A DNA stretch of 64,000 nucleotides from Ruminococcus flavefaciens. Its GTDB lineage: Bacteria; Bacillota; Clostridia; Oscillospirales; Ruminococcaceae. Of the stretch, positions 10,201 to 17,572 are shown one piece after another. Under the pieces are notes generated by a model, which did no database searches, was not told the DNA's origin, and saw only the letters and a program-made list of their open reading frames with translations. The first letter of the stretch is position 1. Every line of letters starts with the position of its first letter. The position numbers and the translations under genes were made by a program. The stretch covers positions 19,736-83,735 of the forward strand of contig CACWHY010000010.1 in assembly GCA_902760805.1 (NCBI GenBank), given 5' to 3'.

Positions 10201-13200
10201 CCAACGGTAATGGTCTTTGTGGCTGTAGCAGTGTTTCCGCCGATGTCGCTGCACTCCAAAACGATCTGGAGCTCGCCGGCTGACTTGCAGTCGTAGAGCA
10301 CGCTTCCGGCGTAAGCGCTGACAACGCTGCCGTTTACCGTAGTCTTTACATAGGAGATCGCGGTGTCGTCCTTTGCATCGGAGGAGATAAGGATCTGGTC
10401 ACCAACGCAGGGCTCCTCGTCAGAAACTGTGAGGATAGCCTCAGGCGCCTGATCATCGGTGAAAACTGTAGTGTCCTCGGTCTTCTCGGCTATGATCAGA
10501 GCAACTGCCGGGTCGCTCCACTGTCCCTGCTCGTCCAGCACCTGGTACTTCTGGAGGAGCACATCTCCGGCGTTTATGATACCGGGAACTGTTCCCTCCT
10601 GCCAAGCGCTGTCGTCAACACGCTTCCACTGGAACTTCTCCTCGACGATGCCCTTGGAGTCATGGCTCTCGCAGTCAGGATCCATGCTGTCGAAGCTGAG
10701 TGAGCAGATGAACTTTCCTGTCTCCTCAGAGGAGCTCAGGTCATAGCTGATATTTGCCATAGGCTTGGAGTGTACCAGCAGATCCTCAGTCCAGTCAACG
10801 TGGTCTGCCCACTTCTTATATGAGTCAAGGGCAGGATTGCTTCCGGTAGGATCATCGCACAGGTCGAAGGCGATGCTGTACTTTCCGGTATGGTCAAACT
10901 GAGTGATAGGCTCGTTTGTGGTGAAGCTGCCTGTTGTGCCGGTGCTGTTCTCATAAACAGAGGCATCAAGTTCATAGCTCCAAACCTGATCTCCCACAGG
11001 ATCGTTCTCTCGGTCAGAGAAGCTGTTGCTGTAGACGATCTGGTCGGAGGTAGTGATCATATTGTCGGGGATGTCATAGCTCTCCTCAGCAAGACTGCTG
11101 TAGATCATGTTCCTCAGAACGCTCTTGTCCTTGAGAACATCGTACCAGTCAGCATACTGTCCGTCAGCAGATCTCAGGAGCAGGTCGTACTGCTGCTTTG
11201 AGGCTGCTGATCCAAGGCCGATGAGCTCAGCCTTATTGCTGATCAGTGAGCTTACCGCAGAGCCTGCTGAGCTGTTGTCACGAAGGTCGTAGACCTTCTC
11301 CTTGCTCAGATTGACTGCGAAGTGCTTAGCGCTGTCACGCCACTGGAACTTGTCCAGAGCGTCACCCAGCTCGCTTCCCATAACAGTTGTCATGCGGATA
11401 TTGCTGAAGGTGAAGTAGGACTGCTGTCCGCAGGAATGTGAAGCGTGGCAGATGATCGGACCGAAGCCGCTGCCGGTCTGGTCATCGGGGAGCACGAAGT
11501 TGTCGATAATGGGCTCGTCGTCGATATAAACTGAAACAAGTCTGCTGTCGGCAACGATCTTTACGCTGTAGTTGTCGTAAACGTCCTGAACGCCCACGCT
11601 TTTGAGGACAGTTCCAACGCTTGTAATGGAATAGCCGCTGCCGTTGCGGAAGCTCTCAGCATCTACGTCCTTGAGCTGGACCAGCTGGAAGCCGCTCTGT
11701 GTAAGGAGCACGCAGTAGCCGCTCATCTTCTTGACGGTGGTCTTTTCGTCGCCCTCGCCGGTGGTCTCCTCCTTTATAGATGTGTTGAAGAGGAAGCCGC
11801 CGCCCTCCATGCTGTGCCAGTCAGTTCTGTCTCTTACCATGTCGAAGGAGAGGACTCTCTTAGCTCTTATGCCGTCATCAACGAAGAGCCAGTCACGGAG
11901 AGGAGCTGCACTGTAGCCCAGCATCTTGATGGAGTCGTCCTCATAGATGATGTGCTTATCCAGTGTGGGGAGGTAGTAGTCCTGATAGTTGTAATGGTCG
12001 TACTCGTCCCAAGCGAAGGTATCTCTTGCAGTAAGGGTCGAGGTGCTGACTGTGGCAACATTGACGGAATAGCCGTCGTCCTCCAGCTCCTTGCTGATCT
12101 CGCTGATATTCTTGTTGAGAGTATTGATGTCGTCAAGATCGGCGTTGCCCACGGTAACTACCATGTCAACGTTCTTGGCCTTGCTGATGCCTGAGCTTGA
12201 CTGAGGAGCGTCGTTGGAGACCTCAATGGTGTCCTTCACGTTCTCTCTGTCAGTTGTGCTGTCGTAGCGATAGGGCATATCCGGCAGGAGCTGCGGGATA
12301 GTGTCGCTGAACATCTCTGCGGCAGTCAGGCGGAAGCGGTACTTTCCGACTGAATTTGCGGTATAGGTGGTCTGTGTTTCGTTGCCGGTGCAGAAGACCT
12401 CCTCGTTATCGTCGGAGAAATCGCCGTTGTTGTTGCTGTCGAAGGTAACTGCCCAGACACGGCTTGCGATCTGGTCGCCGTCGGGAGAATAGGAGGCGTC
12501 CTTGAGAGTGATCTGAGCCTGACCGTTCTCGTCACGGCCGATCACCTCTGAGTCCTTGGTGAAGGCAGCCACAGGAGCGATGTCCTCCTCAACTGTGAGG
12601 AGCTGGGTGTACTCCACAGGAGCGCCCTTCTTGTCGTTGCCGGTGATCACCACCTGGTAGATACCGGGAGTTGTTATGATCAGCTCCTTGTGGAGAATGC
12701 CGGAGTGGTCCTCGTCGATGCGGATGCTTCCGGAGGATCCTGTGGTGGTGGGAGCAAAGCTCCACTGGATAGAGTCAGTGTCAAGCTCAGGAAGGCCGTA
12801 GCTTTCCGAAATATCAAGCTCGATCTTTCTGTTCTGCTTGTGTACTGACTCAGCGCCGGCGATGACTACCTGAGGATAGAGCTTTTCCAGGTCTTTTCCG
12901 GCCTTTGTCAGAGGATCCATCACCAGGTCAGTACCGTTGATCTGAACATTCTGAGCGATGATGCTTCCGTTTATGTGAAGGTGCTTGCAGTTGAGGATGA
13001 TCTTTCCCTTAGGAGCGTAGAGGACGCCGTTGAAGGTGAGCTCTGCGCCGGAGAAAATGATGTCGCCGTTCTCAGAAGCAATGAAGAGCTCAGTATCATC
13101 ACTGTTCTGAACAGCATCGTATCTTATGTCGCCGGAGGCCTTTATGTAGCCGCTTCCCGTGAAGGCAGTCCTGTCGATGTGAAGGCTCCCCTGAGCCGAG

Positions 13201-13604
13201 ATAGAGCCTGAGGCGTCCAGCTCCGGAGCGTCGATCAGAGCATCTCCCGGATAAGCGGTCTTGTAGTCAACTCTTGTGTTGAGGCGGTCGATGTAGTCGG
13301 GCATAACGGTGCGGCTGTCCCTCTCAGTGAGAGCGACCACCTGTCCGCTGATCCTGCCTGCGTTGAGAGAATTGTTGATATAGCAGGTCTCTTCGCCCAG
13401 ATAGCTCAGCGAGTCACCTGTGAACACGTTTCCGTTGATAACTGCCTTGTGGGTGTTTACGGTGATGTCATCGTCGGAGTAGATAACGAAGTCTGTACCG
13501 GTCTCCACAGCAAAAACAGACTGAGGAAGTGCCGCTGTGCAATACTGTGCAACTGCGGCAGCTGAGATCATAGCAGAGAGCACTCTGCGGAGCTTCTTAC
13601 CCAT
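4218..13604 (-). CDS. Very large secreted RHS/YD-repeat surface protein with a unique C-terminal region
   Basis: The protein has 3128 residues. ATG 13604 is chosen because AGGAGG ends 9 bp before it; an ATG at 13613 touches the same SD. In order there are: a signal peptide (about 1-35); a polymer-like beta region rich in short NGNVF / GSIIAQN strands (about 40-240); PKD- and Ig-like beta-sandwich domains to about 1650; a DUF6531-like entry segment (KVGNFTITFNDMEID, about 1665); several dozen YD repeats (YTYDxxGN, about 1880-2770); and the RHS core end (YLRARYMDPATGTF to NIDPSGH, about 2825-2877). The last 250 residues differ: a strongly hydrophobic stretch, then a soluble block starting SRWGRPGVRDGDWVM. 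RHS barrels enclose toxic C-termini that vary between strains. The toxin activity is not identifiable. It overlaps the upstream gene by 8 bp and the downstream gene by one base. Confidence 0.92.
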   Translation of the reverse strand: MGKKLRRVLSAMISAAAVAQYCTAALPQSVFAVETGTDFVIYSDDDITVNTHKAVINGNVFTGDSLSYLGEETCYINNSLNAGRISGQVVALTERDSRTVMPDYIDRLNTRVDYKTAYPGDALIDAPELDASGSISAQGSLHIDRTAFTGSGYIKASGDIRYDAVQNSDDTELFIASENGDIIFSGAELTFNGVLYAPKGKIILNCKHLHINGSIIAQNVQINGTDLVMDPLTKAGKDLEKLYPQVVIAGAESVHKQNRKIELDISESYGLPELDTDSIQWSFAPTTTGSSGSIRIDEDHSGILHKELIITTPGIYQVVITGNDKKGAPVEYTQLLTVEEDIAPVAAFTKDSEVIGRDENGQAQITLKDASYSPDGDQIASRVWAVTFDSNNNGDFSDDNEEVFCTGNETQTTYTANSVGKYRFRLTAAEMFSDTIPQLLPDMPYRYDSTTDRENVKDTIEVSNDAPQSSSGISKAKNVDMVVTVGNADLDDINTLNKNISEISKELEDDGYSVNVATVSTSTLTARDTFAWDEYDHYNYQDYYLPTLDKHIIYEDDSIKMLGYSAAPLRDWLFVDDGIRAKRVLSFDMVRDRTDWHSMEGGGFLFNTSIKEETTGEGDEKTTVKKMSGYCVLLTQSGFQLVQLKDVDAESFRNGSGYSITSVGTVLKSVGVQDVYDNYSVKIVADSRLVSVYIDDEPIIDNFVLPDDQTGSGFGPIICHASHSCGQQSYFTFSNIRMTTVMGSELGDALDKFQWRDSAKHFAVNLSKEKVYDLRDNSSAGSAVSSLISNKAELIGLGSAASKQQYDLLLRSADGQYADWYDVLKDKSVLRNMIYSSLAEESYDIPDNMITTSDQIVYSNSFSDRENDPVGDQVWSYELDASVYENSTGTTGSFTTNEPITQFDHTGKYSIAFDLCDDPTGSNPALDSYKKWADHVDWTEDLLVHSKPMANISYDLSSSEETGKFICSLSFDSMDPDCESHDSKGIVEEKFQWKRVDDSAWQEGTVPGIINAGDVLLQKYQVLDEQGQWSDPAVALIIAEKTEDTTVFTDDQAPEAILTVSDEEPCVGDQILISSDAKDDTAISYVKTTVNGSVVSAYAGSVLYDCKSAGELQIVLECSDIGGNTATATKTITVGPPRDASAPVITIDPETGVSVNGNDVKITGSVADGGQFSDYSISYAPKDSDDYTQIAGSSDEVSQGTIAEFTLPEAGTEYDILLTATDEAGNSSYIKFTVITGQPGEEGETSDVEQSTEPVTEPPAERTDHPAKITITADPEKAEIGQIVNVTALASDDDGLVSVKVYKGDELISDAPCEFRFSEGEAGVVTIRVETTDANGGTSQQSKEIIFEDNSDRTPPEAVITSPENGQTVSGKVSVVGSAYDETGMRSYKLEYRKSGGSSFTPISSSFNERRDTELGVWDTTNIPDGNYEVKLTVTDNGGNISYVTTGYTVSNTVPANEQQLGSDLIVIERPASGTSADGQLHIEAQADPSIAGREFSVTIGKSSGDMIPVSSGTIDSSGKIQADVDTSLYDEGSYTVIVTVKDSDGNTLTKTADTVIDHGLTEADEQYQCKILSPDGSEEVTEKTTVTAEVTQYGFSKYKFEYSPMGEDSFTVFGSGSIASETELTADFDPTILYNGIYDIRLTVWGDNGSAQDTVTVSVTGGMKVGNFTITFNDMEIDAGGIPVSVKRTYDSRRKDRSGSFGCGWELSYSSVKLRISGNQSEDWQQTSSGSFITTYSLSEARPHKIFVDLGNGISDEFAMILSPASQPFFPLQLEISANYVSTTGSGATLTPVDMHSNYLVYNSGQLVTEDFQEYDPQVFRYTAKDGTEYVIGAKDGLRSIKTPSGENITFGKNGIKSDSGSSFSFTHDSAGRITSVSDNNGRSVSYEYSAAGDLVKVTDVGGEDTTFGYMNHYLTEITDPRGVKAVRNEYDDEGRLSKSIDADGNAVTYEHDIDGREEIVTDRNGGVTRYIYDNAGNIVSVTDPMGNTEKRSYDENGNVLTVTDALGNTQEFTYDENGNVLTAKNAAGVVTANTYNSKGEVTSVEFMGMTALTNEYDDKGNITSMTDIMGNTSNMTYSGSKLTSMSDSIGEVINITYDGSGNPVSIIDGSGAVTKMTYDDKGRCLTKTYSTTSGEELTETYSYDDYDQIVKVIGSDGSISTKEYNSFGKVIRETGPNGDQINYTYDNRGNMTKVSYPDGTSESFTYDNENYNTSATDRSGRTVTMEYDAVGNMTKKIYPGGAEETFTYDNGYRLISKTGINGGVTTYTYDELNRNTSVTDALGNTFYYTYNDASEITAMTDAEGNVFGYTYDAGGNRTSTIFPDGSSISTEYDVRGRMVSSTDQYGNTTYYTYDNSDRLTSVTDACGGVTSYSYGTMGELTAVTDANGNVTEYAYDSSLRPVSVTNALGQSMTFTYDADGNVTSATDFGGKQISYSYDKAGRVIYKRNDDGNTSFSYNYDGALLSVADNSCVVRYNYDENGQITSVSNSATGTVDYTYDSAGRVIKVSAPGGSTLYAYDELDRLVSVTDRSGGVTNYTYNGNGFLTKVEYPNGVTAEYTCDALSRLVEEIVSNSAGEVIAQYSYTLGAAGEKLEVQELERTISYTYDELFRLTSESVTENGETSLTEYEYDGASNLISKTVDGEFTEYTYNQAGQLITEGDILYTYDQSGNRISMEGGGKSANYVYDGDNRLVSAAVTENGIVVTEEYQYDYNGNRISRTTDGNKVYYLNETILGDYTQVLEELDASGNERCFYTRGSQLISQERDQNTSYFMTDGHGSVRQLTDSEGTVTDWYNYDPWGQIASSEGETPNTYLYCGEQHDETTGYYYLRARYMDPATGTFTSMDTYQGNPFDPISLNKYLYASANPIMNIDPSGHFTLCEAVVAGAIVGAISSAAITIGMNILRYFDHPEEGYHPLKGVFWAMLKGAFFGAIFALLVAKCIAIAIIIAAFGLVTSITKAIESFANDEPWEGAGYVVLAIMSIFGIKKLTTMANEGGTPISRWGRPGVRDGDWVMTGKQSLWNFIRTFKWDRWSKTNDPIYFWHNNVNGNPNTPYSYYGSDGYASYSSLSWPHPATGSRIFSMDGCWKFFYGQRVYEPGTYHYDYIAEFPLFAYLWDLFFGLGDDE

Positions 13605-14625
13605 TGTTCTCATCCTCCTTTCTTCTGAGGAGCAGGCAGCATGCCGCAGAAGCAGCTGAGACTCCCAGCAGTGACCAGCCCACAGCAGGCAGAGTTCTTC
13701 CTGTCTTAGGAGATGAGACCTTGGCTGTGTTGGTGGTGGTGGTCTTCTTGTCTGAGTCCTTATCGTCAGACTTAGGCTTTACCTCGGCAGTATTTCTAAC
13801 GCCGTAATATGTAACGAACTCCTTGCCCTCCATATCAGCAGCAGGCTGCCAAAGAACAGCCGCAGCCGAGTCGGAAAGAGCTCTTGTGATGTCGGGAGAG
13901 TAGCCCCACTTATTGTTGTAAAGGCTGGTCCAGTCCGCAAAGATCAGCTGATCGGGAGCCGGATCTGCACCGGAGGTCTTTCCGTAGCCGGCAGCCTCCT
14001 CGCCGGATACCAGCTGAGCCTTCCAGTCAGCAGGTATATCCTGGCCGTTGAAAACAGCCTCGTTGTCAACAGCTGTTCCCGCAACGGAGATCCTGAGGGC
14101 GTCATCACGCTCGATCTGAGGATCCACCATGATCCTTGCGCCGATGTAGTCGTCGGGAGCCGCCTCCTTGACCTTGTAGGAGATCCTCAGCATATCCTCA
14201 CAGCCGGGAGTGTAGCCCTCTGCAAAGCCAAGACGCTGCTCGATCACAACGTCGCCGAAGCGCTGGCTGGAAACGTGGCACTTGCCCTCCTCGTCATAAG
14301 CAGGAGCGTCCACGTCCTCACCAAGGCCGTAGATGTATGGGGATCCGTTGATGTTGATAGTTGTGTATGCTGAACAGTAGTTTGAGTAGGTCAGGTTTTT
14401 CTCGTCGTCCCGTGTAACTGCGGTACGTCCGCCGGTGGTATCAAGGTGGTATTGCAGATACTCGCCGGAGCTCTTTTCCTGCTCAACAGTCAGGCGCAGA
14501 TAGCCGTTTTCCAGAGAAACGCCGTCTGCGGAAACAGCATTCCCCGCAGCAAAAGCAGTGATACTGCCTGCCAGGGACATTGCTGAGACCACCCCGGAGA
14601 TAAGCGCCGCTTTGGTCCTTTTCAT
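13597..14625 (-). CDS. Secreted, SPKTG-anchored surface protein, first gene of the RHS operon
   Basis: The protein has 342 residues. A signal peptide (MKRTKAALISGVVSAMSLAG, cleavage near AFA-AG) is followed by a beta-rich extracellular region of about 270 residues that I do not recognise, a charged K/D-T linker, and a C-terminal sorting module at about 305-342: SPKTGR, a hydrophobic segment and RRKEDENN. That is the architecture of a sortase substrate, with SPKTG in place of LPXTG. The stop overlaps the RHS start as ATGGGTAA, so expression of the two is coupled. It may be a wall-attached partner of the RHS protein; this is inferred from the overlap only. Confidence 0.8.
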   Translation of the reverse strand: MKRTKAALISGVVSAMSLAGSITAFAAGNAVSADGVSLENGYLRLTVEQEKSSGEYLQYHLDTTGGRTAVTRDDEKNLTYSNYCSAYTTININGSPYIYGLGEDVDAPAYDEEGKCHVSSQRFGDVVIEQRLGFAEGYTPGCEDMLRISYKVKEAAPDDYIGARIMVDPQIERDDALRISVAGTAVDNEAVFNGQDIPADWKAQLVSGEEAAGYGKTSGADPAPDQLIFADWTSLYNNKWGYSPDITRALSDSAAAVLWQPAADMEGKEFVTYYGVRNTAEVKPKSDDKDSDKKTTTTNTAKVSSPKTGRTLPAVGWSLLGVSAASAACCLLLRRKEDENNG

Positions 14626-14709
14626 ATCTTTATTCCTTCCTTATATCAATTTTTGGCTGTAACTCGGTAAAAGATCCAGCCTTGCAGCCGTCAGACTGCT
14701 TCATAATAA

Positions 14710-14738
14710 AGGATAACATAGTTACCGAAGCAAGTCAA
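14710..14738 (-). promoter_or_regulatory. Promoter of the RHS surface operon
   Basis: TTGACT (14738-14733), 17 bp and TATCCT (14715-14710) on minus, giving a leader of about 75 nt before ATG 14625. Confidence 0.6.
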
Positions 14739-15012
14739 TTGATGAAACAGCTAACATTAAATATTGTAAATAACTCATTTTTGTTATATCTTACCATAAT
14801 ATTACGCTCTGTATAGCAAGATTTGGCAAACCGCTATTTTTCCGCAAAAATCGCCCATTCCAGCTCTGCCGGTGAAGCTCCCTCAGCGGCAAAAATGCTC
14901 CATTCAGACAAAGTTACCAGTTTTATCTTCACCGCTGTCAGACCAAACAGCAATATTGACATAATGTTTCCAAACTGTAATAAAAAAAGCCGAAAAATCG
15001 CAATTTTTGCTA

Positions 15013-15041
15013 TTGCATTTTTGTTTTGAAAGTGGTACTAT
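15013..15041 (+). promoter_or_regulatory. Promoter of the PTEA-repeat surface protein
   Basis: TTGCAT (15013-15018), 17 bp and TACTAT (15036-15041). Confidence 0.6.
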
Positions 15042-15103
15042 GTAGGTGGAAGAGGAAGAGACTCTTCCTTTCGAGGCTTTATGCTAGGTAAAGGAGAATA
15101 ATT

Positions 15104-15832
15104 ATGAAAAGAAAAGTTTCTATCATCGCAGCTGCCGCTCTGGCAGTTTCACTGACAATGGCTGGCGCCGTAAATTCATTCGCTTCTGAGGAGGCTCCCA
15201 CTGAGGCTCCTGTTGCAGAGCAGCCCACCGAGGCACCCACTGAGGCTCCTACAGAGGCTCCCACTGAAGCTCCCACTGAGGCTCACACTGAGGCTCCTAC
15301 TGAGGCTGCTGAGGTTGCTGAGCCTGCTATCGCTATCGCTGACATCGTTGGCAAGTGGACATATCAGGAGGCTGACGGCAACGTTTCCGTTGAGGAGAAG
15401 TCCAAGGACAACGGCACTGTTGAGATCAAGGAGGACAGCTCCTACACTTACACAAACGCTGAGGGCAAAGAGACTGCCGGCAGCGTACAGATCACAGTTG
15501 AAGAGATCGGCGGCACACCTCTGACAGCTGTTCATTTCTACAACGGCCAGGAGGTAGCTTTCGGCGGCTACTACCAGAATGAGAACGAGATCTCTCTGGG
15601 CAACGGCGGCACAGCTCGTCTTGTTCGTGCAGAGGAAGAGGCTGAGGTAACAACAACTACCACAACTGCTGCAACTACAACAACTACTACAACTACAGCA
15701 AAGGCTACAACTAAGGCTGCTGACAAGAACACCTCTCCCAAGACAGGCGTTGCATTCCCTGCTCTTCCCGTTGCAGGCATGGCAATGGCTGCTGTAGCAG
15801 TTGCATTCTCACTGAGAAAGAAAGAGGACTGA
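15104..15832 (+). CDS. Secreted PTEA-repeat protein with SPKTG wall-sorting signal
   Basis: The protein has 242 residues from ATG 15104, with AAGGAG 8 bp upstream. The signal peptide (residues 1-27) ends at SFA-SEE. Residues 28-68 are tandem PTEA units (one reads HTEA), a stiff Pro/Glu spacer. Residues 75-180 look like a small lipocalin-type or DUF-like beta barrel (IVGKWTYQEADGN, then alternating strands). A Thr-rich linker follows, then TSPKTG, a hydrophobic span and RKKED. The spacer plus sorting signal implies display at the cell wall. The beta domain has no assigned ligand. The repeats are near-identical in DNA (ACTGAGGCTCC), so copy number can change by slippage. Confidence 0.85.
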   Translation: MKRKVSIIAAAALAVSLTMAGAVNSFASEEAPTEAPVAEQPTEAPTEAPTEAPTEAPTEAHTEAPTEAAEVAEPAIAIADIVGKWTYQEADGNVSVEEKSKDNGTVEIKEDSSYTYTNAEGKETAGSVQITVEEIGGTPLTAVHFYNGQEVAFGGYYQNENEISLGNGGTARLVRAEEEAEVTTTTTTAATTTTTTTTAKATTKAADKNTSPKTGVAFPALPVAGMAMAAVAVAFSLRKKED

Positions 15833-15858
15833 TCCTCTAAACCCTGCGTAACGCAAAT

Positions 15859-15889
15859 GTCCCCGGAATGATCTCCGGGGACTTTTTTT
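15859..15889 (+). terminator. Terminator of the PTEA-repeat gene
   Basis: GTCCCCGGA / TCCGGGGAC stem with a 6-nt loop and a run of T. Confidence 0.9.
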
Positions 15890-15901
15890 ATGATGATATG
15901 G

Positions 15902-15930
15902 AAAAGCCGCCCAAAAGGACGGCTTTTTTC
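15902..15930 (-). terminator. Terminator of the AlkD-like gene
   Basis: AAAAGCCG...CGGCTTTT hairpin with T-runs on both strands, at the end of the minus-strand gene at 15932. Confidence 0.8.
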
Positions 15931-15931
15931 G

Positions 15932-16561
15932 TCAGCTCAAGGCTGAACGCAAACTCTTGAATTTTTCCTTCCACTCATCACTGATCCGGAAGGAATCGCA
16001 GATCTTCTGGATAGCTTTTCCGTTGATGCTGTACCTCAGACCGTTGTCCTTCATCCAGTCAAAGACTCTCTCCGGCTCAAAGATCGCCAGCTCGGCAATG
16101 AGCCAGGCCTGACCCATTTGGACGTAGTAGTGATCGTCGTCGTGGATAAGTGGGAGAAGCTCCCCGGCATGACCGGCGCAGTTCTTTGAGATGAACATAA
16201 CATAGCCCCAGCGCCTGATGAACGGATCCTGGGAAACAACGTAATCCCGGGCATAGCTCAGTCCGATCTCGTGATCCAGCTTGCTGACGAAGCCGATGAG
16301 CTGGTCCGTATGCCACCAGTCCGAAAACAGCAGATTTTTGTGGATGAAGGCCATTTTCTCCCTGACACCTCTGATCTGCTTCAGCGCCACATAGAAATAG
16401 ATCCGGTGGAGCCGCTGCTCCGTGAGGATATGCTCCCTGAGAGCTGAGGGGTCGGCCTTTTCCTTCACATAGCCTGCGATCAGGCGGTCGATGTCCTTGG
16501 TCTTGTAGTTTTCCGGCAGAGCGCTGATGTCCTTCAGCACTCCCTCTTTAGTCAGCTTCAT
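15932..16561 (-). CDS. DNA alkylation repair protein, AlkD/HEAT-repeat family
   Basis: The protein has 209 residues, close to the usual 210-240, and is almost wholly alpha-helical. Family features include SDWWHTDQL, RRWGYVMFIS and YYVQMGQAWLIAELAIF, which correspond to the aromatic and acidic cleft of AlkD-type HEAT glycosylases. Such enzymes remove bulky or cationic N3/N7-alkylated bases without base flipping. Whether every catalytic residue is kept cannot be settled by eye, and some family members only bind DNA. The ATG has an AGGAGG-type SD and a TTGACT-17-TATAAT promoter directly upstream. It is monocistronic. Confidence 0.85.
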   Translation of the reverse strand: MKLTKEGVLKDISALPENYKTKDIDRLIAGYVKEKADPSALREHILTEQRLHRIYFYVALKQIRGVREKMAFIHKNLLFSDWWHTDQLIGFVSKLDHEIGLSYARDYVVSQDPFIRRWGYVMFISKNCAGHAGELLPLIHDDDHYYVQMGQAWLIAELAIFEPERVFDWMKDNGLRYSINGKAIQKICDSFRISDEWKEKFKSLRSALS

Positions 16562-16591
16562 GGGCTTCCTCCTGTTGTGGTAGATGCGACC

Positions 16592-16620
16592 ATTATATCA
16601 CAGTCTCCGGCAGAAGTCAA
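16592..16620 (-). promoter_or_regulatory. Promoter of the AlkD-like gene
   Basis: TTGACT (16620-16615), 17 bp and TATAAT (16597-16592) on minus. Confidence 0.7.
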
Positions 16621-16631
16621 CCTGCGCAGGA

Positions 16632-17387
16632 TCATTTCAGCTTTCCGTAGTCCTCATCGGAAACAGCCTCGCACCACTCTGTGCTGCACTCCTCGCCGGC
16701 TATCTCCAGGGCAAGGTGTGAGAACCAGCTGTCCGGAGCCGCACCGTGCCAGTGCTTTACGTTGGCAGGGATATTGATAACGCAGCCGGGAGCCATCTCC
16801 ACGGCCTCCTTGCCCTCCTCCTGATAGAAGCCTCTTCCGCCGACGCAGATCAGCATCTGTCCGCCGCCGCTCTTAGCGTGGTGGATATGCCAGTTATTGC
16901 GGCAGCCCGGCTCAAAGGTCACGTTGTAGACCGGCACCTGCTCAGTGGATAGGGGCGCCAGGTAGCTCTGGCCAACGAAGAACTGGCCGTAGGGATTTTC
17001 CTCACCTATGGGGAAGAAAATGGTGTTCTGGTATCTATCCTTGTCTGTCAGCTCAGGAGAAGGCTCGTTCCAGACCTCCTTGGCAAGCCGGAAAACTGCC
17101 CAGCCCTTTGGCCAGCCGACGTACATAGTTGCGTGGGTGATGATTGCAGCTATCTCCTCCTTGGAAACGCCGTGAGCCTTTGCGTTTTGCAGGTGGTAAA
17201 GCAGCGAACTGTCCGTGATCCCGGACGCCATAAGCGACACCACCGTAATTATGCACCTGGTCTTAACGTCGATAGCCTGCTCATTCCAGACCTCACCGAA
17301 AAGCACATCATCGTTGAGATGTGCGAACATAGGGGCGAACTCTCCCAGCTGTTCTCTGCCGGCAGTCTGTACGATCTTTTCACTCAT
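16632..17387 (-). CDS. Carboxymuconolactone decarboxylase-like / cupin fusion
   Basis: The protein has 251 residues in two parts. Residues 20-105 are a CMD/AhpD-like helical domain, although the redox CxxC of AhpD is absent (CIITVVSLMASG instead). Residues 140-240 are a cupin barrel with metal-site motifs (HIHHAKSGGGQ and HWHG). Fusions of this kind sit beside flavodoxin genes in many anaerobes and are thought to act in detoxification or redox chemistry; the substrate is unknown. SD GAGGAGGT precedes ATG 17387. The promoter -35 overlaps a copy of the TetR operator seen upstream of the nearby regulator, so it probably belongs to the same regulon. Confidence 0.85.
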   Translation of the reverse strand: MSEKIVQTAGREQLGEFAPMFAHLNDDVLFGEVWNEQAIDVKTRCIITVVSLMASGITDSSLLYHLQNAKAHGVSKEEIAAIITHATMYVGWPKGWAVFRLAKEVWNEPSPELTDKDRYQNTIFFPIGEENPYGQFFVGQSYLAPLSTEQVPVYNVTFEPGCRNNWHIHHAKSGGGQMLICVGGRGFYQEEGKEAVEMAPGCVINIPANVKHWHGAAPDSWFSHLALEIAGEECSTEWCEAVSDEDYGKLK

Positions 17388-17461
17388 AAAATGACCTCCT
17401 CGAAGTGTTATTTGGCGGTGATCTGCCGCCTGTTTATTCTGAAACTGTGTAACTGCGTTTT

Positions 17462-17490
17462 ATTATACCAGTATCCTGACACAGCGCCAA
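17462..17490 (-). promoter_or_regulatory. Promoter of the CMD/cupin gene with overlapping TetR-type operator
   Basis: TTGGCG (17490-17485), 17 bp and TATAAT (17467-17462). The string TGACACAGCGCCA at 17477-17489 is a partly decayed copy of the TGACATAGTGTCA palindrome at the tetR promoter, in the same position relative to -10. About 30 bp around it match that promoter. Confidence 0.7.
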
Positions 17491-17572
17491 TGATCTTCCG
17501 CTAGTTTCTGATCATCAGCACTTTGTACTGTTTTGACTTGGCAAGATCGTGCCATTCCACCAAGGGTCAGCT

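Larger units (their letters stand above)
14626..15103. other. 478-bp AT-rich divergent intergenic region
   Basis: It holds the promoters of the two flanking surface-protein genes, facing outward, and otherwise no supported gene. Two imperfect copies of a GCAAAAATnGCCCATTC-like string occur near 14842 and 14889, and CCGGTGAAG (near 14869) is mirrored by CTTCACCG (near 14926). These could be regulator sites. Confidence 0.5.

Noticed and set aside
8928-10283. Plus-strand open frames of 150-185 codons opposite the RHS gene
   Set aside because: They are frame shadows of the Ig-like region, with no SD and no recognisable domains.
4218-13604. RHS gene as a broken or frameshifted element
   Set aside because: The frame is continuous for 3128 codons from signal peptide to C-terminus.
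15176-15535. Minus-strand Ser/Leu-rich frames over the PTEA repeats
   Set aside because: They are antisense products of the repeat DNA.
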